A stretch of DNA of 64,000 nt from Nocardiopsis_C rhodophaea (GCF_039530945.1 NZ_BAAAPC010000008.1:1-64000); one strand, 5' to 3'. Counted from the first letter of the stretch, positions 1 to 8,257 are shown. Numbers and translations: made by a program. Notes: generated by a model not told the origin, from the letters alone.

Positions 1-34
1 ACGGCCAGCTCAGTCCGGCCGAGTATGAACGTCG

Positions 35-472
35 TCACGCCGCAGCAGCCGACAGCAGTCTGTCCGACCTGGCAGAGGCCGCGTAAAACCCAAGCTCACA
101 GGCGTCTACCGAACCGAAGCAACTCCAATCGAGCGTTCGCCGCCGCTCTTCCTTCGCCGAGACATAGACGGCGTCGTCGTAGACGAGTGAGCCGCCGAGC
201 TTGGCCCAGGTGTAGTTGGCCCGCACCGGCGCTTCGGGGTCCGCCTCGGATTCGGCGGCAGGTGCCGGCGCTTCCGGTGTAGGAGGTTCATTCGCCTCAG
301 GGGTGTCTCTGGCCAACGCCGTCACCAGGGCCGAGGAGAACTCGTTCGCAGGACCGACCAGGATCGACAGCGCGGCCAGCCCGATGATCCCGGCCAGTGC
401 CCACCGCCTGGTGACTTCCTTCTCACGCCCGCCATGACTGGGATCGCGGTTTCCATCGGAGGAGTCAGGCAT
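35..472 (-). CDS. Small single-pass membrane protein, function unknown
   Basis: The 145-residue protein has a short charged N-terminus (to about residue 23), one hydrophobic segment at about 24-42 (ALAGIIGLAALSILVG) and a Pro/Glu/Ala-rich linker at about 57-85. A soluble tail of about 60 residues with two cysteines follows. The ATG at 472 is preceded by AGGA at a spacing of about 7, which supports this start. The linker-plus-tail layout suggests an anchored extracytoplasmic domain, but I recognise no family. It is transcribed away from the 5S rRNA gene. Confidence 0.6.
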   Translation of the reverse strand: MPDSSDGNRDPSHGGREKEVTRRWALAGIIGLAALSILVGPANEFSSALVTALARDTPEANEPPTPEAPAPAAESEADPEAPVRANYTWAKLGGSLVYDDAVYVSAKEERRRTLDWSCFGSVDACELGFYAASARSDRLLSAAAA

Positions 473-660
473 GTCCGGATCCTAGGCGCTTGCGCGACGC
501 GTCCCTGCCGTGGGGAGAGGGGGAGGAGTCGTCGCGTCGTCGACGTCGCCGCCAATGTGGTCACGGCATGCGCGCCGATGGTCTATACTCAACAGTGTTG
601 TCGCACTCCGACGCGGCCCATAGATTTCCACGCTCCCGGTATCCGGGGGTGATGGGCAAG
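473..660. other. Spacer between membrane protein and 5S rRNA, possible 5S promoter
   Basis: No gene is visible. TATACT at 584-589 fits a -10 hexamer for the downstream 5S gene, but the region about 17 bp further upstream has no good -35. A 5S transcript starting near 596 would carry a leader of about 65 nt that needs trimming. The same spacer must hold the promoter of the divergent membrane-protein gene. Confidence 0.35.
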
Positions 661-661
661 G

Positions 662-782
662 TTTGCGGCGGCTATAGCGAGAAGGAAACACCCGGTCTCA
701 TTCCGAACCCGGTCGTTAAGCTTCTCAGCGCCGATGGTACTGCCCCCATGGTGCGGGGTGGGAGAGTAGGTCGCCGCCGCAT
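662..782 (+). rRNA. rrf: 5S ribosomal RNA, isolated copy
   Basis: The segment carries the hallmark 5S blocks GAAACACCCGGTCTCATTCC, GCGCCGATGGTACTGC and GGGAGAGTAGGTCGCCGCC. The ends form helix I: TGCGGCGG at 664-671 pairs with CCGCCGCA at 774-781. Length is about 120 nt, as expected. No 16S or 23S lies upstream: the preceding 470 bases hold an oppositely oriented gene. The copy therefore stands outside an rrn operon, at least on the visible side. A strong hairpin follows immediately. Confidence 0.93.
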
Positions 783-793
783 TTAACGTGAGA

Positions 794-829
794 AGAGGGT
801 CCCTGGCTGAGGTCAGGGGCCCTCTCCGC
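794..829 (+). terminator. Terminator of the 5S rRNA gene
   Basis: AGAGGGTCCCTG at 794-805 pairs with CAGGGGCCCTCT at 814-825 over 12 bp with one G-U wobble and an 8-nt loop. There is no T-tract, which is common for actinobacterial terminators. It lies 12 nt after the 5S end. Confidence 0.75.
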
Positions 830-830
830 G

Positions 831-1139
831 TCTCCGGGCGTTTTCAGTGCTGGTCAGCGCGGCATAGTGCCTAATGTCAGGGCCGCACTTCCAGTCGGAC
901 CCGGGGAGCCGACATCGGGACTGCCCCTTGCCCACGTCACGAGACGCCCGCGCCGTCGCTGTCCCCTTCGGGCCCTGGGCTTTGACCAGGACGGGAACGT
1001 ACGTGGGGCGGGGGCGAATCCACCGGTGCAGCATCTCGGTACCGCCGCCGTCCCAGTTCGGCCGCCCTTCCCGACGGTATGGCGCGGGAGCTGCAGGCGC
1101 GGCAAACATACGGCGGGAGACGCCGCCGAACGCGGGACG
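831..1139. other. Intergenic, no gene seen
   Basis: About 309 bp lie between the 5S terminator and the serB stop codon. Reading frames here are open only because of high GC content, and none has a plausible start, ribosome site or recognisable protein. Confidence 0.5.
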
Positions 1140-2453
1140 CTAGTCGGACTCGGTACTGTCCCCACTGTCCCCGACCGCGAGGTCGGCGGCTTCGATCTCC
1201 TCCCGGGAAACACCGAGAAGGAAGACGATCGCGTCCAGGTAGGGGAAGTTCACCGACGTGTGGGCCTGTTCTTGCACCACCGGCTTGGCGTTGAACGCCA
1301 CGCCGAGGCCCGCTGTGCGCAGCATGTCGAGATCGTTGGCGCCGTCCCCGATGGCGACGGTCTGCATGAGCGAGACGTCGGCCTCCTTGGCGAAATGCCG
1401 CAGCGCCTGGGCCTTTCCCTCGCGGTCGATGATCGGGCCGACGAGGTCACCCGTCAGTTTGCCGTCGACGATCTCCAGGGTGTTGGCCGCCGAGTAGTCG
1501 ATGCCGAGGCGCTCCACTAGGGCGTCGGTGATCTGGGTGAATCCGCCGCTGACGATCGCGCATTCGTAGTCGAGTCGTTTCAGCGTCCGGATCAGGGTGC
1601 GGGCTCCGGGGGTCAGGACGAGTTCCTCGCGGACCGCGTCGATGGCTGAGGCGTCCAGTCCCTTCAGAAGGGCGACGCGGCGGCGCAGCGACTCCTCGAA
1701 GTCGAGGTTGCCGCGCATCGCCTCCTCGGTCACCCGGGCGACCTCCTCAGCGCATCCGGCGTGCGCTGCGAGCAGCTCGATGACCTCGCCCTGGATCAGG
1801 GTGGAGTCGACGTCCATCACCACCAGGTGCTTAGCCCTGCGGTGCAGGCCGCTGCGCTGGACCGCCACGTCGATGGACTGGGTGGCGGCCTCCATGGCGA
1901 GATCCCCGCGGAGCCGGTCCAGATCGGTTCCGGAAATGTCCAGTTCGATCGAGGTGACCGGGTAGCTCGACAGCCGCTCGATGCGGTCGATGTTGGACCC
2001 GGCCCGCGCGACGCAGGAGGCGATCGCGCCCAGCGCGCCCGGACGCAGCGGGTCTGCCAGGACCGTCACGTGCAGGCGCCCTTCGCTTGAGGCGCTCACC
2101 CGAGCGTTGCCTTTCGAGAACTCCACATCCATGTCGAGATCGATGGCGGTCTTCTCGACCGCGCTGCGGAGCTCCTCGAAGAGCCGCGCCTTACTGACGC
2201 CGGGGGCGACCGTGTCGTCAACGCTGAGCAGTGCTCCGAGTACGAGCCGACCGCCGATGACGACCTGTTCGAGATCGGAAAGTGTCACCGGAAACACGGA
2301 CAGTGTGCTGAGCAGGCGCGCGCTGACGCCGGGCCTGTCGCGTCCGGTAACTGTCACCAAGAGCGTCGAATCATCATTCATGGCGTCAACTACGGTACTC
2401 GGCCAGTTCATGGGGGTGTAGGGCCGGGGGGTGAACATGTTTCCGTAGTTCAT
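1140..2453 (-). CDS. serB: Phosphoserine phosphatase SerB with tandem ACT domains
   Basis: It hydrolyses O-phospho-L-serine to L-serine, the last step of the phosphorylated serine pathway. The 437-residue protein has two N-terminal ACT-like domains (about 30-105 and 126-195) and a C-terminal HAD phosphatase domain. The HAD nucleophile motif DVDSTL has its Asp residues at 214 and 216. Motif II is IVSGGF, and the acidic motif is GDGANDLDM. This matches the two-ACT architecture of actinobacterial SerB2, where ACT domains sense serine. The first ATG (2453) has GAAGGT just upstream. An internal ATG at 2381, which removes 24 residues, would match family length better but lacks a ribosome site. An ABC ATPase lies nearby, as in several actinobacteria. 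Confidence 0.93.
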   Translation of the reverse strand: MNYGNMFTPRPYTPMNWPSTVVDAMNDDSTLLVTVTGRDRPGVSARLLSTLSVFPVTLSDLEQVVIGGRLVLGALLSVDDTVAPGVSKARLFEELRSAVEKTAIDLDMDVEFSKGNARVSASSEGRLHVTVLADPLRPGALGAIASCVARAGSNIDRIERLSSYPVTSIELDISGTDLDRLRGDLAMEAATQSIDVAVQRSGLHRRAKHLVVMDVDSTLIQGEVIELLAAHAGCAEEVARVTEEAMRGNLDFEESLRRRVALLKGLDASAIDAVREELVLTPGARTLIRTLKRLDYECAIVSGGFTQITDALVERLGIDYSAANTLEIVDGKLTGDLVGPIIDREGKAQALRHFAKEADVSLMQTVAIGDGANDLDMLRTAGLGVAFNAKPVVQEQAHTSVNFPYLDAIVFLLGVSREEIEAADLAVGDSGDSTESD

Positions 2454-2493
2454 CTGACCTTCACCTGGGCGATGGTTCGAGCACGGAGAGCGA

Positions 2494-3150
2494 TTATCGG
2501 TCCTTCTTGAACCACTTGCGCTTGGGGCCCTTGGCCCGGACCTCGATGGTGCCGAGGATGCAGGTCCCGGACAGCCTGATGGTCGGTGCGTTGGGATCGG
2601 TCGCGGCCTCGGTGCCCCGGATCTCGGAAGTACCGAGGACAGCTGTTGTGTTGTTCACCACACGTACCCCGTGTGGAACGGTGATCTCCAGGGTCCCGAG
2701 GAACACGGCGCACTGCACACCCACCTCGCGCTGGGTGAGAACAGCCTCGCGGAAGTCGAGGTCGATTGCGCCGAGCAGGGCGGAGACGTTGGTGCGCGGT
2801 TCTACCAGCCAGCGGCCTTTGCGTTCGGCGGCGCTGAGCACGGAGACGATGTTCTCCTGGCCCGTGCTCTCGGCCGCCAGCTGCCGCGCCGCTTCGGAGG
2901 AGAGTGAGGCGGTCATGGGCAGGGCAGCGCTGTCGCCCGGCCCCCGGAGGTCGGCGCCGTTCCGCGCGGGCGGCGCAGGCAGGTCGTGAGTGATGGACGC
3001 CAGGTCGCCCACCGTCGTGGCCCGGTACACCGCGTCGATTCGCTCCTCGTGCTCCTCGTGGGTGAGTCGGCCCTCCGCCAGGGCCTCTCGGAGCTGCTCG
3101 GCGACGCGGTCGCGGTCGGCGTCTGATGCGCGGATGTGTTCGGGCTCCAT
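2494..3150 (-). CDS. DUF1707 / LiaF-C-like protein, first paralogue
   Basis: The 218-residue protein begins with a DUF1707 domain (about 5-55; RASDADRDRVAEQLREALAE, then GRLTHEEHEERIDAVYRA). A less conserved linker follows, then a C-terminal beta-rich domain of the cell-wall-stress LiaF/DUF2154 type (about 110-215; VSALLGAIDLDF, TVPHGVRV, GTIEVRAKG). There is no membrane segment. I chose the ATG at 3150 because the DUF1707 domain starts directly after it; upstream codons look non-coding. Its neighbour 3216-3938 is a paralogue with a stretch of identical DNA. A role in envelope-stress sensing is inference from the domain family. Confidence 0.75.
   Translation of the reverse strand: MEPEHIRASDADRDRVAEQLREALAEGRLTHEEHEERIDAVYRATTVGDLASITHDLPAPPARNGADLRGPGDSAALPMTASLSSEAARQLAAESTGQENIVSVLSAAERKGRWLVEPRTNVSALLGAIDLDFREAVLTQREVGVQCAVFLGTLEITVPHGVRVVNNTTAVLGTSEIRGTEAATDPNAPTIRLSGTCILGTIEVRAKGPKRKWFKKDR
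2770..2843. repeat. 74-bp block identical to 3483-3556
   Basis: This block inside the first DUF1707 gene encodes the AERKGRWLVEPRTNVSALLG region on the minus strand. It is base-for-base identical to 3483-3556 in the second gene, followed by one mismatch and 13 more identical bases. The flanking coding sequence is clearly diverged. Confidence 0.9.
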
Positions 3151-3215
3151 CGCTGTCCTCGTCTTCGGTTCCTCGCCACTGCCCCTGGTCGCCCCGACGA
3201 CCCGATTATCCCCGG

Positions 3216-3938
3216 TCACCAACAGCAGGGTCGTGCGTCCGGTGACGACTTGACCTCAATGCCACCCAAGAGCGCGTGTCCGGTGATGACGACCTTGGGC
3301 GCCCCGGCCGCGGGTGCGGGTCGGTCCTTCTCGACGCCGACACCGCCCAGCACCGAGGTGACGCGGTTCTCGATCTCGACGCCGTGCGGCACGACCAGTG
3401 TCACTCTGCCGAGGATGACGGAGGTCTGCACGACGACCCGGTTCTGCGAGAGCAGGGCCTGGCGCATGTCGAGATCGACAGAGCCGAGCAGGGCGGAGAC
3501 GTTGGTGCGCGGTTCTACCAGCCAGCGGCCTTTGCGTTCGGCGGCGCTGAGCACGGCGACGATGTTCTCCGAGCCGGTGGCCGACGCGAGGAGTTCGGTG
3601 TCCTCCTGGGACGTCGGCTGCGTGGGCGTCGCACCGGCGCCGGAGGCACTGGAGGCCCCCGAAGCCGCGGTCACAGCCGCTCTTCCGCCGGGCAGGTCGG
3701 CGGTGAGCGGGGCCAACTCCTCCAGGGTCCTGGAGGCGTAGACGGCGTCGAGACGCTCGGTGTGCTCCTCGTGGGTGAGCCGCCCCTCGGTGAGGGCCTG
3801 GGACAGGACCTGGGCGACACGGTCGCGGTCGGCGTCGGAAGCGCGCAGCGGTGGCGGGGCGCCGGGCGCGGGGTCAGGCGCGTGACCAGGGGTGTGACCA
3901 GGGGCGTGACTAGGCGTGCGGTCGGTTGTGTCGTTCAT
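3216..3938 (-). CDS. DUF1707 / LiaF-C-like protein, second paralogue
   Basis: The 240-residue protein has a His/Pro-rich N-terminus (HAPGHTPGHAPDPAPG), a DUF1707 domain at about 30-80 (RASDADRDRVAQVLSQALTE) and an Ala/Gly/Ser linker. It ends in a LiaF-C-like domain containing VSALLGSVDLDM, VVPHGVEI and LLGGIEVKS. The ATG at 3938 opens the domain-bearing region; the frame extends upstream but codon content there looks non-coding. It probably arose by tandem duplication with 2494-3150, with the shared 74-bp identity pointing to later gene conversion. The precise role is unknown. Confidence 0.72.
   Translation of the reverse strand: MNDTTDRTPSHAPGHTPGHAPDPAPGAPPPLRASDADRDRVAQVLSQALTEGRLTHEEHTERLDAVYASRTLEELAPLTADLPGGRAAVTAASGASSASGAGATPTQPTSQEDTELLASATGSENIVAVLSAAERKGRWLVEPRTNVSALLGSVDLDMRQALLSQNRVVVQTSVILGRVTLVVPHGVEIENRVTSVLGGVGVEKDRPAPAAGAPKVVITGHALLGGIEVKSSPDARPCCW
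3483..3556. repeat. 74-bp block identical to 2770-2843
   Basis: Second copy of the identical block shared by the two DUF1707 paralogues, in the same orientation and 713 bp away. See 2770-2843. Confidence 0.9.
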
Positions 3939-4185
3939 ATCACCGAGTATTTGCCTCCCGAGATGGCGTGCGGATCCGGAGGCGACCCTGGGGTTCCCCT
4001 GATTCGGTGGCGGGACGACCCTGACATGCCCAGAACGGCCACCGGGCCGAGCAGGCAGCGGCCGGAACGGTCGGAGGAACTGGTCGGGGGATTCTGCCGG
4101 AGGCGCCGGCCGGAGGAACGGGTGGGGAGAGTCGGTTGGGCGAGTCGGGTCGGGGAACGGTCGGGCGAATCGGCCGGAGGTACGG

Positions 4186-4971
4186 TCAGCCGCCGAAGGC
4201 CGCCCCGTAGGCGGCGACCTGGGCACGGCGCACCGCGCTGTCGAGGACACGCAGTGCCTCGCGTCGGGCAGCCGCCTGGGCGGCGGACAGTCCGCGCCCA
4301 CTGTCCCCGTGGTCCCGCTCGGCGAGCCGGACCACGACGGCGAGCCGGTCGGCCTGCGCGGCGAGCCGGTGCGCCCGTTGCGGGTACCCGGGGGCCAGCC
4401 CGTCGCCGGGGGCCCGCGCGGGATCGCGCAAGGCGTCCAGAACGCCTTCGACCTCGCGTCCCCAGCCGCTGATGTCGTCGACCCGGCCGAACAGGTCGGT
4501 GGACTCGCGCATAGCGAGGGTCAGTTGGTACTCCGCCTCGGCGAGCTGAACCGGTTCTGGTTCGGCGTCGGCGGCCGGGTACGGGGCCCAAGCGATGCCC
4601 ACATACGACGACCCTCGCCGGTCCACGCTCGGCACCAGCCCGATCTGCCGGTCCTGCAGCCGGATCAGCACCGCCTCGCGGGCGTCGATCGCGGCCATGT
4701 TGAGGTCCGCCGCCCCCACGAGCCCGAGCGGATCGCCGGGCACCGGCAAGCACAGCCGGAAGGCGCTCAGCCCCTGGGGCCGCAGCCGCGCCAGCGCGGA
4801 CCGGAGCGAGGAGCCGGGTTCGAAGGGCAGGTCCGGCGCGGTGGTCGTCCCGATGGTGTTCGGCCCGGTGCGCCGTTCCACGGCGTCGACGGCGTCGTCC
4901 AGTCCAGCCTGGCCGGCCAGCCACGCGTTGCCCCAGGCGACCAGTGGCGGGGATGACAGTTCTCGCACCAT
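4186..4971 (-). CDS. Conserved actinobacterial protein of unknown function
   Basis: The 261-residue soluble protein starts MVRELSSPPLVAWGNAW and has an N-terminal alpha/beta-looking half (to about 140). The C-terminal half is helical and Ala/Arg-rich (RLAAQADRLAVVVRLAER). There is no signal peptide or membrane segment. It lies divergent from the ABC ATPase at 5195, and a large palindrome sits between them. I cannot assign a family. The 247 bp between it and the second DUF1707 gene are G-rich and hold degenerate CGGAGGAAC-type repeats but no gene. Confidence 0.6.
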   Translation of the reverse strand: MVRELSSPPLVAWGNAWLAGQAGLDDAVDAVERRTGPNTIGTTTAPDLPFEPGSSLRSALARLRPQGLSAFRLCLPVPGDPLGLVGAADLNMAAIDAREAVLIRLQDRQIGLVPSVDRRGSSYVGIAWAPYPAADAEPEPVQLAEAEYQLTLAMRESTDLFGRVDDISGWGREVEGVLDALRDPARAPGDGLAPGYPQRAHRLAAQADRLAVVVRLAERDHGDSGRGLSAAQAAARREALRVLDSAVRRAQVAAYGAAFGG

Positions 4972-5053
4972 GTGTTCCAGCCTAGATCGGTGCTCCGAGC
5001 GGGACGCGCGTCAAGTAGGTTCACACCGTGCCGTCGTGGGCGGCGCGGGACGG

Positions 5054-5109
5054 CGGCCGGGTCTGGACGCTGCACACCCGGCCGGGTGTGCAGCGTCCAG
5101 ACCCGGCCG
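5054..5109. repeat. 56-bp perfect palindrome between divergent genes
   Basis: Two 28-nt arms (5054-5081 and 5082-5109) are exact reverse complements with no spacer. The arm core is GGGTCTGGACGCTGCACACC. It sits 82 bp upstream of the gene at 4186-4971 and 85 bp upstream of the ABC ATPase at 5195. No gene ends here, so it is not an ordinary terminator. It could act as a leader hairpin, an operator or a small mobile palindromic repeat. Confidence 0.9.
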
Positions 5110-5194
5110 GAGCATTGGTGATGGCGGTCCGGTCGCCCGGTGGGCGCGGGTTCGGGACATTGGGTCAAGTGCGCGGAGAGGTGCAAGGAGAACG

Positions 5195-5980
5195 ATGAAC
5201 GGTCATGTGCTGCGTATGAACGGCGTGAGCGTACGCCGCGACGACGCGGAGCTGGTGCGCGGTGTGGAGTGGACCGTCGAGGAGGACGAGCGCTGGGTCG
5301 TTATCGGCCCGAATGGCGCCGGAAAGACCACTCTGCTGAGCATCGCGGCGACGCAGCTGTTCCCGACCGAGGGCGAGGTGGTGGTCCTCGACGAGCGGCT
5401 GGGCGCGACCGACGTTTTCGAGCTGCGTCCCCTGGTCGGGTTCGCCGGTGCCGCGGTGGCCAACCGGGTCCCCGACTCCACCACGGTGCTCGACCTGGTG
5501 ATCAGCGCGGCTTACGGATACCTGGGCCGCTTCGGCGAGCAGTACGCCACCCCCGACTACGGCCGTGCCCGCGTGCTGCTCAACCAGTGGGGTGTGCTGC
5601 ACCTGGAGGACCGCACCTACGGAACGTTGTCGGAGGGCGAGCGCAAACGTGTGCTGATCGCGCGCTCGCTGATGGCCGACCCGGAACTGCTGCTGCTCGA
5701 CGAGCCCGCGGCCGGGTTGGACCTGGGCGGCCGGGAGGACCTGGTGCGTAGGCTCGCCGCGCTGGCCGATGATATCGAGGCGCCGACGCTGGTGATCGTG
5801 TCGCACCACGTGGAGGAGATCCCGCCGGGGTTCACCCACGGTCTGCTGATGCGGGAGGGGCGGATCGTCGCCTCGGGGCCGCTGGAGGACGTGATGAACG
5901 CGGAGAATCTGAGCGAGACGTACGGCCTGCCGTTGAAGGTGGAGCGCATCGGCGAGCGGTGGACCGCGCGGGCTGTGTGA
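5195..5980 (+). CDS. ABC transporter ATP-binding protein
   Basis: The 261-residue ATPase has Walker A GPNGAGKTT (38-46), an atypical signature LSEGERKRV in place of LSGGQ, Walker B LLLLDEP and the switch His in VIVSHHVEE. The ATG at 5195 follows AAGGAG at a spacing of 4, which fixes the start despite a longer open frame. No permease is adjacent. Single ATPases of this kind lie near serB in mycobacteria. The LSEGE signature resembles iron/molybdate-type ATPases of the YlmA group. Substrate and even transport function are unknown. Confidence 0.85.
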   Translation: MNGHVLRMNGVSVRRDDAELVRGVEWTVEEDERWVVIGPNGAGKTTLLSIAATQLFPTEGEVVVLDERLGATDVFELRPLVGFAGAAVANRVPDSTTVLDLVISAAYGYLGRFGEQYATPDYGRARVLLNQWGVLHLEDRTYGTLSEGERKRVLIARSLMADPELLLLDEPAAGLDLGGREDLVRRLAALADDIEAPTLVIVSHHVEEIPPGFTHGLLMREGRIVASGPLEDVMNAENLSETYGLPLKVERIGERWTARAV

Positions 5981-6332
5981 CCCTGGGAGCAGATGGTCCC
6001 GGGCCGGTGGGTGCCCGGAATGCCGGGTCGTGTGCCCGGTTCGGGGTATGAGGTGGCATTCGAGATGGTGGGGAGAAGTGGGAACTAACCGCGAGTAGAT
6101 TGGGCGCGGAGCGAATAAAACTTATCGAGAAATGCGCGTAAAGGGGCGGCCGCAACCCGCATTCGTGTCCGAATGTGGACATGTGATGTGGGTTTGATGT
6201 GTGCTTACGGGTGTTCCGTGCGTACGCGTGTTTGTTCGCGTTTTATGATCGCCGCGTGGGCGTCTGTGCCGGATTCGTCCGCGTCCATATGCAGCCTGTT
6301 ACACCCCCGACAGGAAAGCCGGAGCCGCCTCG
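5981..6332. other. Intergenic leader of SPFH gene
   Basis: About 350 bp without a gene. The stretch 6105-6150 is unusually AT-rich for this genome. CATTCG-N4-CGAATG forms a small hairpin at about 6161-6176. TATGAT at 6244-6249 could be a -10 for the downstream SPFH gene, but there is no convincing -35. Confidence 0.4.
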
Positions 6333-7289
6333 ATGGGCACTATCGTCATCATCCTGCTGCTGTTCGTGCTGATCTTGGCCGTGATCGGCTGGCGTAGCGT
6401 CCGCATCGTCCCCCAGGCCATGGCCGATGTGGTCGAGCGTTTCGGTAGTTATCACCGCACGCTGAAGTCGGGATTCAACATCGTCGTCCCGTTCGTCGAC
6501 CATGTTCGCGAGCGCATCGACATGCGGGTCCAGGTGGTCAGCTTTCCCTCGCAGACCGCCATCACCCAGGACAACCTTTCGGTCAACGTCGACACAGCGG
6601 TCTACATCAAGGTCACCGACCCCTACAACGCCGTCTACAAGATCGCCAACTTCATCCAGGCAGTGGAGCAACTGGTCTCGGCGACGCTGCGCAACGTGAT
6701 CGGGGGAATGGACCTGGAGCAGACGCTCACTTCGCGCGACCAGATCAACCGCGAGCTGCGCACGGTGCTGGACGAGGCCACCGGCGAGTGGGGCATCGAG
6801 GTCAGCCGCGTGGAGCTGAAGGCGATCGAACCGCCGGAGTCGGTCCAGGAGGCGATGGAGAAGCAGATGCGCGCCGACCGCGACAAGCGCGCGGAGATTC
6901 TCACCGCCGAGGGGCAGAAGCAGTCGGCGATCCTGCGGGCCGAGGGCGAGTCGTCCTCGGCCGTACTCAGCGCCCGGGGCGCCGCCGACGCGGAGATGAT
7001 CCGAGCGAAGGCCGAGGCGGACGCGACGACGCTGCGCGCTCGCGGGGAGGCGGACGCGATCACCATGGTGTTCAAGGCGCTGCACTCGGGTGACGTCAGC
7101 CAGGACGTGCTCGCCTACCACTACCTGCAGAAGCTTCCGGAGATCGCCAAGGGCGACGCCAACAAAATCTGGATCGTGCCCAGCGAAATGGGGAAGGCGC
7201 TGGAGGGCATTGGCGGCGTCTTCGATCGGGTGCGCCGCGAGACCGCCGAACAGAATGGGGATGGGAGCACCCCCGAGCCCCGGCGGTAG
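6333..7289 (+). CDS. SPFH/Band 7 (stomatin-like) membrane protein
   Basis: The 318-residue protein starts with one membrane segment (about 3-19, IVIILLLFVLILAVIG). A Band 7 domain (about 20-185) follows, with the family motif RIDMRVQVVSFPSQ. A long Ala/Glu-rich coiled coil (about 185-260) contains repeated RAEGE/RARGEADA units. Stomatin-like proteins oligomerise at the membrane inner face and organise microdomains or control proteases. The usual partner, an NfeD-like protein, is not adjacent. The function here is inferred from the family only. Confidence 0.9.
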   Translation: MGTIVIILLLFVLILAVIGWRSVRIVPQAMADVVERFGSYHRTLKSGFNIVVPFVDHVRERIDMRVQVVSFPSQTAITQDNLSVNVDTAVYIKVTDPYNAVYKIANFIQAVEQLVSATLRNVIGGMDLEQTLTSRDQINRELRTVLDEATGEWGIEVSRVELKAIEPPESVQEAMEKQMRADRDKRAEILTAEGQKQSAILRAEGESSSAVLSARGAADAEMIRAKAEADATTLRARGEADAITMVFKALHSGDVSQDVLAYHYLQKLPEIAKGDANKIWIVPSEMGKALEGIGGVFDRVRRETAEQNGDGSTPEPRR

Positions 7290-7383
7290 AGCTGGAGACG
7301 GGGGGAGGGCTCGAAAGGGGGAAGGGCCCGGCCTTCGGCTCATCGGGGGCTGCGCGGGGCAGGCGCACGGGTGATTTGTAGGC

Positions 7384-7391
7384 TGTATACA
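7384..7391. promoter_or_regulatory. TGTATACA palindrome upstream of TauE gene
   Basis: A perfect 8-bp palindrome inside TTGTAGGCTGTATACAGG lies about 110 bp upstream of the TTG start of the permease gene. GntR-family operators often contain TGTATACA, but no GntR gene is adjacent. It could equally be an extended -10 region. Confidence 0.3.
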
Positions 7392-7498
7392 GGATGCACC
7401 AACTGCCGTAGCCGCGGGTGAGACGCCTGGACGGCACGGCGGAGGGTGAGAAGCAGCGATGGCAACGGCGCCGTCCACTCACCACCGAGGGGCCGGAA

Positions 7499-8257
7499 TT
7501 GAGTCTGTGGGAAGCGCTCGCCATCCTGCTGGCGGGGGTCGGTGCCGGGGGAATCAACGCGATCGTCGGCTCGGGGACACTGTTCACCTTCCCGGTCCTG
7601 CTCGCCCTCGGCTACCCTCCGGTGACCGCGTCGATCTCGAACAGTGTGGGCCTCGCTCCCGGATCGCTCACGGGGGCGATCGGCTATCGACGCGAACTGG
7701 CGGGACAGAGCCGCCGGGTGCTCCGACTCGGGGCCATGTCGTGCCTCGGGGCGATCACCGGAGGAACCCTGCTGGTCAGCCTGCCGCCGGACGTCTTCGA
7801 ACGCGTCGTCCCCCTGCTCATCGGGCTGGCCTGTGTGCTCATCATGGTCCAGCCTCGCCTTGGCGCCTGGATGCGGCGGCGCCGGGCGGGACGTTCCGAA
7901 AGAGGACCGCTGCTGCCACTGGGCGTGTACGGCACCGGTGTCTACGGAGGCTATTTCGCTGCCGCGCAGGGCATCGTCCTCATCAGCGTCCTCGGTCTCT
8001 CCCTCGACGAGGACCTGCAACGAGTCAACGCGCTGAAGAACGCGCTGACCTTCGCCGTGAACACGACGGCGGCCGTCTTCTACATCGTCTTCGCCTCGCC
8101 TGAATGGCCGGTCGTGGCCCTCATCGCGGGAGGGTCGGTGATCGGAGGCTACGTCGGTGCCCGGTTCGGCCGCCTGCTGCGCCCCTTCGCGCTACGGGTG
8201 ATCATCGTGGCCGTCGGTCTCAGTGCGATGGTCCAGCTGGTGCTCGGCCAGATCTGA
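7499..8257 (+). CDS. TauE/SafE family membrane permease
   Basis: The protein has about 252 residues from the TTG at 7499 (GAGGGG about 7 bp upstream); an in-frame GTG at 7418 would add 27 polar residues. It has about eight hydrophobic segments in two halves. The N-terminal family motif is GAGGINAIVGSGTLFTFP, and the second-half equivalent is GVYGGYFAAAQGI. TauE/SafE proteins export sulfonates, sulfite or other organic anions. The substrate cannot be inferred from the neighbours, which are unrelated. Confidence 0.82.
   Translation: MSLWEALAILLAGVGAGGINAIVGSGTLFTFPVLLALGYPPVTASISNSVGLAPGSLTGAIGYRRELAGQSRRVLRLGAMSCLGAITGGTLLVSLPPDVFERVVPLLIGLACVLIMVQPRLGAWMRRRRAGRSERGPLLPLGVYGTGVYGGYFAAAQGIVLISVLGLSLDEDLQRVNALKNALTFAVNTTAAVFYIVFASPEWPVVALIAGGSVIGGYVGARFGRLLRPFALRVIIVAVGLSAMVQLVLGQI

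Noticed and set aside
4020..4185. Possible CRISPR or minisatellite in the G-rich spacer
   Set aside because: CGGAGGAAC and GGGCGAGTCGG-like words recur, but spacing and sequence are irregular. It looks like low-complexity GC drift.
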